DNA from: Chungangia koreensis
GTDB taxonomy: Bacteria > Bacillota > Bacilli > Bacillales_A > Planococcaceae
NCBI RefSeq assembly: GCF_042651785.1
Contig: NZ_JBHSEC010000020.1
Location: forward strand, 246,340 to 310,339
Direction of reading: 5' to 3'
DNA length: 64,000 bases
This document shows, piece after piece, positions 58,562 to 64,000 of the stretch. Made by a program: the position numbers and the translations under genes. The first letter of the stretch is position 1; each line of letters begins with the position of its first letter. Under the pieces are notes generated by a model that ran no database searches, had not been told where the DNA came from, and worked only from the letters and a program-made list of their open reading frames with translations.

Positions 58562-59827
58562 ATGAAATGGTGGGTAACAAGAAAATTATATGTCCAAATA
58601 GCAATAGCTGCAGTAATAGGAGTTGCGATAGGTTTAATTTTTGGACCTAATGCTTCCGTATTAAAACCGGTTGGAGACATTTTTATACGGCTTCTACAGT
58701 TTCTTGTAGTGCCTTTAACCTTCTTATGCTTAATTGCCGGTATTACTAAAATGGAAGACATGCGTTCATTTAGATCAGTTGGAGGAAAAATAGGTCTTTA
58801 TTTCATCGGTACTAGTCTTTTAGCCAGTCTAATAGGAGTCATAGTGGCATTGATACTTGGCCCGGGGAAAGGCACAATGGGGTTATTAGAATCAGCTGAA
58901 CAAGCGGAGGCAGTAGAATTCAGCTTCATAAATCAATTTGTTGGATGGTTTCCAACCAACATAGTACAGGCGATGTCAGAAACAAATATGCTTCAAATAA
59001 TTATAGCGTCCATCATCATTGGAATTGGCTTACTTTCCTTAGGAGAACGTGCAACCGGTTTGAGAAAGTTGGCAAATGAAGGCGCCGATTTAATGATTAA
59101 AATTACCGAATTTTTAATGTACCTTTCTCCTTATGGCATTTTAGCCTTAGTTGCGAATATGATCGGTACATTAGGTACTGACCTGTTAGCAGAGGTTGGA
59201 GTATTTATATTATCAGATTATATTTCTTTACTGGTCGTTCTGTTTGTAGTATACCCTCTTATTCTAAAGATCTTTGCCCGTAAAAACCCATTGGTATTTT
59301 ACAAGAAAATATCGCCGGCTATGTTAGTAGCAGCCAGCACTACTTCTAGTAATGCAACATTACCAGTATCAATGAATGTGGCGAACAAGAACTTGGGAGT
59401 ACCAGAAAAGATTTATGGTTTTACCCTCCCATTCGGTGCAACAGTAAACATGGATGGGATGGCCGTAGCTCTCGGTCTCATATCAGTGTTTGCCTGTAAT
59501 TTATACGGCTTACCAATAACATTCACTTCGATTTTTCAATTTGTATTTCTTGGTTTAGCCCTATCGATCGGTGCTGCAGGGGTTAAAGGTGCTGGGGTTG
59601 TCATGTCAACCGTATTACTATCCACACTGGGGCTTCCACTCACCCTTATACCAATATTGGCAGCAATCTGGCCGATTATTGATATTGGTCACACAACAAC
59701 AAACGTAGTTGGGGATTTAACAGGAACTACAGTGGTAGCTTCACAAATGGACATGGTAGATTCGAATGTCTTCAATGAGACTGAGCCTGTGCAGAATGAA
59801 CCGATCTTAGAAAAAGTCGGGAGTTAA
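58562..59827 (+). CDS. Dicarboxylate/amino acid:cation symporter (DAACS family)
   Basis: 421 residues, eight membrane helices plus two hairpins. Family motifs: AASTTSSNATLPVSMNVANK (serine-rich HP1), FTLPFGATVNMDGMAVALG (NMDGT-type TM7), IDIGHTTTNVVGDLTGTTVV (TM8). Imports glutamate, aspartate, serine or C4-dicarboxylates with Na+ or H+. Context between two PLP enzymes suggests an amino acid. RBS GGGGGA before ATG 58562; cre-like site upstream. Confidence 0.9.
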   Translation: MKWWVTRKLYVQIAIAAVIGVAIGLIFGPNASVLKPVGDIFIRLLQFLVVPLTFLCLIAGITKMEDMRSFRSVGGKIGLYFIGTSLLASLIGVIVALILGPGKGTMGLLESAEQAEAVEFSFINQFVGWFPTNIVQAMSETNMLQIIIASIIIGIGLLSLGERATGLRKLANEGADLMIKITEFLMYLSPYGILALVANMIGTLGTDLLAEVGVFILSDYISLLVVLFVVYPLILKIFARKNPLVFYKKISPAMLVAASTTSSNATLPVSMNVANKNLGVPEKIYGFTLPFGATVNMDGMAVALGLISVFACNLYGLPITFTSIFQFVFLGLALSIGAAGVKGAGVVMSTVLLSTLGLPLTLIPILAAIWPIIDIGHTTTNVVGDLTGTTVVASQMDMVDSNVFNETEPVQNEPILEKVGS

Positions 59828-59865
59828 CAGTAAGCCTTAATTATAATTAGGAGGCATAAATTCTT

Positions 59866-61170
59866 ATGTACAATGAAAAGACGGGTATCTTTTTTGAAGC
59901 AAACTTACAAAAGGAAATTAAAGAAAAGTTCTATTACGTCGATGAAGATTATTTGGGAAACAAAAGACTTTTCTTTGAAAATTCCGGTGGATCACTGAGA
60001 TTAAAATCTGCTGTTGAGGCGAAAGCCCAGTTTGAAAAAATACCGGATTGCCCTGACAGAAATAATGAAACTTCAAAGATGCTTAAACAGGTAAAAGAAA
60101 ATGGGATTCGTGATATACTGCAAGTTATTTGTGGCGCAAAATCTGGAGCATTAGTAACTGAATTGACTGCTTCACAAGTAATGTTCCAAATCACTCAAGC
60201 TATAATTGAGAATGTACCAGGAACGAATGTGGTTACAACTTCTATCGAACATCCATCAGCTTTTGATTCAGCTAAGTATTACGCTGAAAAAACAGGCAAA
60301 GAATTTCGAGTTGCGATGGCCAATCCGAACACTGGAGGAGTAGACACAGAAGAGATTATTCGTCATATCGATGAAAATACATCTCTGTTAAGTGTAATCA
60401 GTGCATCAAACATTTCCGGTAACATACTTGATATAGAAGAGATCGTCAGAGAAGCTCGGAAAATCAAACCGGATTTATACATTATTTCGGACGCTGTTCA
60501 ACATATGCCTCATGGTGTTCTGGATGTTGAGAAATCCCAACTCGATGGAGTGAACTTTGCACCATACAAAGGCTTTGGAGTTCGTGGCTGTGGCTATGGA
60601 TACATCTCAGACCGAGTCGCAAAACTACCACATCATAAGTTAGAAGCGAAACCTGAAAACGAATGGGAACTTGGCTCATTTACTCACGCTAACTTTGCTG
60701 CCATCAGCGCGGTTGTAGACTATGTTTGCTGGATTGGTGAGCAATTCACAGATTCTAAGGATAGACGACAACTATATGTCGTAGGAATGGAGAATATCCA
60801 TCTTCAAGAACGAGCACTATTGTACCGATTATTAGAAGGGACAAAGGAAGTCCCAGGATTACGTCATATCAACGGAGTTAACGTATTATTGGATTCAGAA
60901 GAATTGAAGGATCGAGATCTGATTTCAGCCATCAGCATTGAAGGGATCGGTTATACGGAAGCCGTTGCGGAATATGGGAAACGAGGAGTAACAGTCTTCG
61001 AGAGAATAAATACAAGCATATACTCTAAGCGTATCGTTGAATCATTGGGTTTAACAGGCGCCGTTCGTATTTCTCCTTTGCACTGCCATGATGCTAATGA
61101 TATTGATGAATTCTTAAAGATTACCGCGCAATTAGTTGAAGACATAGCTAAACAAGTTGTGTTCGTTTAA
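59866..61170 (+). CDS. Class V aminotransferase (cysteine desulfurase/isopenicillin N epimerase-like)
   Basis: 434 residues, fold type I. NKRLFFENSGGSLRLKSAVE, VVTTSIEHPSAFDSAKYYAE, LYIISDAVQHMPHGVLDVEK (PLP Asp and partner), PLP Lys in VNFAPYKGFGVRGCGYGYIS, C-terminal AVRISPLHCHDANDIDEFLK. The desulfurase catalytic Cys loop is not obvious, so a cysteine desulfurase role is doubtful; kynureninase- or epimerase-like activity on the imported amino acid is as likely. Coupled 38 bases after the symporter. RBS AGGAGG. Confidence 0.8.
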   Translation: MYNEKTGIFFEANLQKEIKEKFYYVDEDYLGNKRLFFENSGGSLRLKSAVEAKAQFEKIPDCPDRNNETSKMLKQVKENGIRDILQVICGAKSGALVTELTASQVMFQITQAIIENVPGTNVVTTSIEHPSAFDSAKYYAEKTGKEFRVAMANPNTGGVDTEEIIRHIDENTSLLSVISASNISGNILDIEEIVREARKIKPDLYIISDAVQHMPHGVLDVEKSQLDGVNFAPYKGFGVRGCGYGYISDRVAKLPHHKLEAKPENEWELGSFTHANFAAISAVVDYVCWIGEQFTDSKDRRQLYVVGMENIHLQERALLYRLLEGTKEVPGLRHINGVNVLLDSEELKDRDLISAISIEGIGYTEAVAEYGKRGVTVFERINTSIYSKRIVESLGLTGAVRISPLHCHDANDIDEFLKITAQLVEDIAKQVVFV

Positions 61171-61183
61171 GATGTGTTTAAAT

Positions 61184-61224
61184 AGAAATCCCTAACAAGA
61201 TGACTCTCTTGTTAGGGATTTCTA
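61184..61224 (+). terminator. Terminator of the symporter operon
   Basis: AGAAATCCCTAACAAGA and TCTTGTTAGGGATTTCT arms, perfect 17-bp stem. Confidence 0.9.
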
Positions 61225-61245
61225 TAGTTACTTTACTTATTGTAG

Positions 61246-61281
61246 AAAAAAAGAACTTCAACATATACGTTGAAGTTCTTT
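61246..61281 (-). terminator. Terminator of the rRNA-tRNA operon
   Basis: Minus strand: AAAGAACTTCAACGT and ACGTTGAAGTTCTTT-type arms, then T7. It ends the array after tRNA-Leu. Confidence 0.9.
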
Positions 61282-61307
61282 AGTCGAAGTATGGTAGCTT
61301 CTATTGA

Positions 61308-61389
61308 TACCGGTGGTCGGGGTCGAACCGACACTCCTCACGGAACACGATTTTGAGTCGTGCGCGTCTGCCAATTCCGCCACACCGGC
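61308..61389 (-). tRNA. tRNA-Leu (CAA)
   Basis: Loop CTCAAAA, long variable arm, no encoded CCA. Last gene of the array; near-identical to 53978-54059. Confidence 0.95.
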
Positions 61390-61425
61390 AAGATGTAAAT
61401 GCTGCAGACAATAACCAATTATTAC

Positions 61426-61499
61426 TGGAGGCGGCAACCGGATTCGAACCGGTGATAAAGGTGTTGCAGACCTGTGCCTTACCACTTGGCTATGCCGCC
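61426..61499 (-). tRNA. tRNA-Cys (GCA)
   Basis: Loop CTGCAAC, acceptor GGCGGCA/TGCCGCC, CCA encoded. Confidence 0.95.
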
Positions 61500-61508
61500 A
61501 AATTATAT

Positions 61509-61583
61509 TGGAGCGGAAGACGGGATTCGAACCCGCGACCCCCACCTTGGCAAGGTGGTGTTCTACCACTGAACTACTTCCGC
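61509..61583 (-). tRNA. tRNA-Gly (GCC)
   Basis: Loop TTGCCAA, acceptor GCGGAAG/CTTCCGC, CCA encoded. Identical to 63175-63249. Confidence 0.95.
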
Positions 61584-61588
61584 ATCTA

Positions 61589-61660
61589 CTGGGGTAGCTG
61601 GATTCGAACCAACGCATGATGGAGTCAAAGTCCATTGCCTTACCGCTTGGCTATACCCCA
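61589..61660 (-). tRNA. tRNA-Gln (TTG)
   Basis: Loop CTTTGAC, acceptor TGGGGTA/TACCCCA, no encoded CCA. Confidence 0.95.
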
Positions 61661-61668
61661 AAAATTAA

Positions 61669-61745
61669 TGGGGCGGATGAAGGGAATCGAACCCTCGAAT
61701 GTCGGAACCACAATCCGATGCGTTAACCACTTCGCCACAACCGCC
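61669..61745 (-). tRNA. tRNA-His (GTG), copy 2
   Basis: Loop TTGTGGT; eight-pair acceptor with the extra G-1 opposite C73; CCA encoded. Confidence 0.95.
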
Positions 61746-61786
61746 ATAATAGAATATGGATAGGGTTTGGATTACGTTAATTAAAA

Positions 61787-61863
61787 TGGGGCGACTGATG
61801 GGAATCGAACCCACGAATGCCGGAACCACAATCCGGTGCGTTAACCACTTCGCCACAATCGCC
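61787..61863 (-). tRNA. tRNA-His (GTG), copy 1
   Basis: Same loop and G-1 as the neighbouring His gene, with several compensated stem differences. Two adjacent tRNA-His genes. Confidence 0.95.
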
Positions 61864-61887
61864 ATCATAACAAATTCAGCTGTTTTT

Positions 61888-61961
61888 TGGCAGGGGCAGT
61901 AGGAATCGAACCCACACCGGAGGTTTTGGAGACCTCTGTTCTACCGTTAAACTATGCCCCT
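61888..61961 (-). tRNA. tRNA-Trp (CCA)
   Basis: Loop CTCCAAA, acceptor AGGGGCA/TGCCCCT, G73 and CCA encoded. Confidence 0.95.
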
Positions 61962-61967
61962 AAAAAC

Positions 61968-62051
61968 TGGTGGAGGGGGGCAGATTCGAACTGCCGAACC
62001 CGAAGGAGCGGATTTACAGTCCGCCGCGTTTAGCCACTTCGCTACCCCTCC
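61968..62051 (-). tRNA. tRNA-Tyr (GTA)
   Basis: Loop CTGTAAA, long variable arm, CCA encoded. Confidence 0.95.
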
Positions 62052-62058
62052 ACATATA

Positions 62059-62134
<76 letters not shown>

Positions 62135-62146
62135 ATTAAGGAAAAA

Positions 62147-62222
62147 TGGTGGGTCAGGACGGAATCGAACCGCCGACACTTAGAGCTTCAATCTAATGCT
62201 CTACCAACTGAGCTACTGACCC
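62147..62222 (-). tRNA. tRNA-Phe (GAA)
   Basis: Loop TTGAAGC, acceptor GGGTCAG/CTGACCC, CCA encoded. Confidence 0.95.
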
Positions 62223-62275
62223 ATTTCGATTTACAATAAGCTTCGCTTATCCTAAATCTTATATATAAGAATAAA

Positions 62276-62351
62276 TGGCGGTCCCGACCGGGATCGAACC
62301 GGCGATCTCCTGCGTGACAGGCAGGCATGTTAACCGCTACACCACGGGACC
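62276..62351 (-). tRNA. tRNA-Asp (GTC)
   Basis: Loop CTGTCAC, acceptor GGTCCCG/CGGGACC, CCA encoded. Confidence 0.95.
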
Positions 62352-62353
62352 AT

Positions 62354-62431
<78 letters not shown>

Positions 62432-62509
62432 ACAATATTATTGTTTTTCAAGACAAGTTCTATTATATCATAGTTGATAGTGATAAAGGAAGAACTTTTT
62501 TAGTAAAAA

Positions 62510-62600
62510 TGGCGGAGGCGGTAGGATTTGAACCCACGCACGGTTTAACCCGCCTGTCGGTTTTCAAGACCGATCCCTTCAGCCACTTGGGTACGCCTCC
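62510..62600 (-). tRNA. tRNA-Ser (TGA)
   Basis: Loop CTTGAAA, long variable arm, acceptor GGAGGCG/CGCCTCC, CCA encoded. Confidence 0.95.
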
Positions 62601-62617
62601 GTATTATAACACTATTA

Positions 62618-62694
62618 TGGTGGACCTTGCAGGACTCGAACCTGCGACCGGACGGTTATGAGCCGTCTGCTCTAACCAACTGAGCTAAAGGTCC
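62618..62694 (-). tRNA. tRNA-Ile2 (CAT, lysidine type)
   Basis: Loop CTCATAA, acceptor GGACCTT/AAGGTCC, CCA encoded. The body matches the Ile2 tRNA whose C34 is changed to lysidine, not elongator Met; this rests on recall of the Bacillus sequence. Confidence 0.8.
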
Positions 62695-62700
62695 TTAGGA

Positions 62701-62774
62701 TGGCGGCAGAGGGGATCGAACCCCCGACCTTACGGGTATGAACCGTACGCTCTAGCCAGCTGAGCTACGCCGCC
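62701..62774 (-). tRNA. Elongator tRNA-Met (CAT)
   Basis: Loop TTCATAC, acceptor GGCGGCG/TGCCGCC, no encoded CCA. Confidence 0.9.
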
Positions 62775-62792
62775 AGGTTATTATATTTAAAA

Positions 62793-62868
62793 TGGTGGAG
62801 CTTAGCGGGATCGAACCGCTGACCTCCTGCGTGCAAGGCAGGCGCTCTCCCAGCTGAGCTAAAGCCCC
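62793..62868 (-). tRNA. tRNA-Ala (TGC)
   Basis: Loop TTGCACG, G3-U70-type acceptor (GGGGCTT/AAGCTCC), CCA encoded. Confidence 0.95.
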
Positions 62869-62884
62869 ATTTTAATTTCATAAG

Positions 62885-62961
62885 TGGTCGGGAAGACAGG
62901 ATTCGAACCTGCGACCCCTTGGTCCCAAACCAAGTGCTCTACCAAGCTGAGCTACTTCCCG
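62885..62961 (-). tRNA. tRNA-Pro (TGG)
   Basis: Loop TTTGGGA, acceptor CGGGAAG/CTTCCCG, CCA encoded. Confidence 0.95.
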
Positions 62962-62976
62962 AAAAACATATGTATA

Positions 62977-63053
<77 letters not shown>

Positions 63054-63072
63054 ACATAAATTATATTGGTAC

Positions 63073-63161
63073 TGGTGCCGAGGACCGGAATCGAACCGGT
63101 ACGGTAGTCACCTACCGCAGGATTTTAAGTCCTGTGCGTCTGCCAGTTCCGCCACCCCGGC
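63073..63161 (-). tRNA. tRNA-Leu (TAA)
   Basis: Loop CTTAAAA, long variable arm, CCA encoded. Confidence 0.95.
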
Positions 63162-63174
63162 TTTATGGCAATGT

Positions 63175-63249
63175 TGGAGCGGAAGACGGGATTCGAACCC
63201 GCGACCCCCACCTTGGCAAGGTGGTGTTCTACCACTGAACTACTTCCGC
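63175..63249 (-). tRNA. tRNA-Gly (GCC)
   Basis: Same sequence as 61509-61583. Confidence 0.95.
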
Positions 63250-63256
63250 ATTAAGA

Positions 63257-63338
63257 TGCGGGTGAAGGGAGTCGAACCCCCACGCCCGAAGGCGCTAGAT
63301 CCTAAGTCTAGTGCGTCTGCCAGTTCCGCCACACCCGC
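63257..63338 (-). tRNA. tRNA-Leu (TAG)
   Basis: Loop CTTAGGA, long variable arm, no encoded CCA. Confidence 0.95.
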
Positions 63339-63351
63339 ATATTAATATAAA

Positions 63352-63427
63352 TGGTGAGCCATGAAGGACTCGAACCTTCGACCCTCTGATTAAAAGTCAG
63401 ATGCTCTACCGACTGAGCTAATGGCTC
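63352..63427 (-). tRNA. tRNA-Lys (TTT)
   Basis: Loop CTTTTAA, acceptor GAGCCAT/ATGGCTC, CCA encoded. Confidence 0.95.
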
Positions 63428-63434
63428 ACAAGAA

Positions 63435-63510
<76 letters not shown>

Positions 63511-63527
63511 ATGTGTCTTGATGAGAA

Positions 63528-63603
63528 TGGTGGAGGATGACGGGATCGAACCGCCGACCCCCTGCTTGTAAGGCAGGTGCTCTCCCAGCTGAGCTAATCC
63601 TCC
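63528..63603 (-). tRNA. tRNA-Val (TAC)
   Basis: Loop CTTACAA, acceptor GGAGGAT/ATCCTCC, CCA encoded. First tRNA after 5S rRNA. Confidence 0.95.
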
Positions 63604-63649
63604 TATATGTATCCGATGATTATGGTTTGTCCCAGTCATTTGAGATACA

Positions 63650-63768
<119 letters not shown>

Positions 63769-63912
63769 TTATATGTTTTGAAAGACAAGATTTATTATAT
63801 CAATTCTTCGAAGATTTTCAAGCATTATTTCAAAGAAAAATATATTTTTGTTCTTTCAAAACTGGATAAATAAGACATTGAAGCATTTTAAGCAATCCTA
63901 CCGGATTTTACT

Positions 63913-64000
<88 letters not shown>

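Noticed and set aside
59866..61170. Cysteine desulfurase (SufS/IscS)
   Set aside because: The catalytic Cys loop is not recognisable and no Fe-S assembly gene is adjacent; kept as a class V aminotransferase of unknown substrate.

Overview
The window looks like chromosome of a low-to-moderate GC Gram-positive rod of the order Bacillales (Bacillaceae or Planococcaceae). The evidence is strong AGGAGG ribosome binding sites, frequent TTG and GTG starts, B. subtilis-type genes (yhcX, yhcT, bdbC, pgcA, rsgA, uvsE, helD, a sigM-yhdL-yhdK-like operon, pbuO), sigma-A promoters, and a tRNA array fused to a 23S-5S rRNA operon. The species cannot be fixed from sequence alone. LAYOUT. 0-23 kb is mostly housekeeping: a partial chromate transporter, a CNNM/CorC membrane protein, a CDF metal exporter behind a structured leader, rsgA behind a tiny ORF and terminator, phosphoglucomutase, a block of 21-bp tandem repeats, yhcX, a BdbC/thioredoxin pair, a pseudouridine synthase, a cold-shock protein, a threonine dehydratase-RidA-like pair, an aldo-keto reductase, a purine permease with a PurBox-like site, trmL-queG, and an Old Yellow Enzyme. 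24-32.5 kb is an accessory island of small, AT-rich, minus-strand, single-gene units: acetyltransferases, NUDIX hydrolases, SDR, methyltransferase, serine hydrolase and small membrane proteins. Many are followed by a copy of the same terminator-like repeat ending in GTTGAAT. Two adjacent units are each interrupted by one in-frame TAA. Copies also occur at 11.9-15.6, 35.2 and 40.7 kb. 32.7-34.5 kb is an ECF sigma/anti-sigma/membrane-protein operon with an ECF-type promoter. 36.2-37.8 kb holds an IS110-family element with a long structured non-coding left region, the expected place of a bridge RNA. Remnants of another IS110 transposase lie at 38.8-39.1 kb. 40.8-53.8 kb carries a threonine aldolase-like enzyme, a DUF4317 protein, a P-loop kinase-like protein, an SLH-anchored M14 carboxypeptidase, uvsE, a micro-transcription unit, helD, an FAD oxidase with a half-size MFS protein, and a CDF exporter whose promoter carries a perfect PerR-type box. 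54-61 kb holds an orphan tRNA-Leu, a flavin monooxygenase, DoxX, and a LysR-controlled cluster of two PLP enzymes and a dicarboxylate/amino-acid symporter with a cre-like site. 61.3-64 kb is the minus-strand tail of an rRNA operon: partial 23S, 5S and 24 tRNAs. HOW THE GENES COOPERATE. Metal homeostasis recurs (two CDF exporters, CNNM/CorC). So do envelope stress (sigM-like operon), disulfide chemistry (BdbC plus membrane thioredoxin), tRNA modification (TrmL, QueG), and uptake and transamination of one unidentified amino or dicarboxylic acid (57-61 kb).
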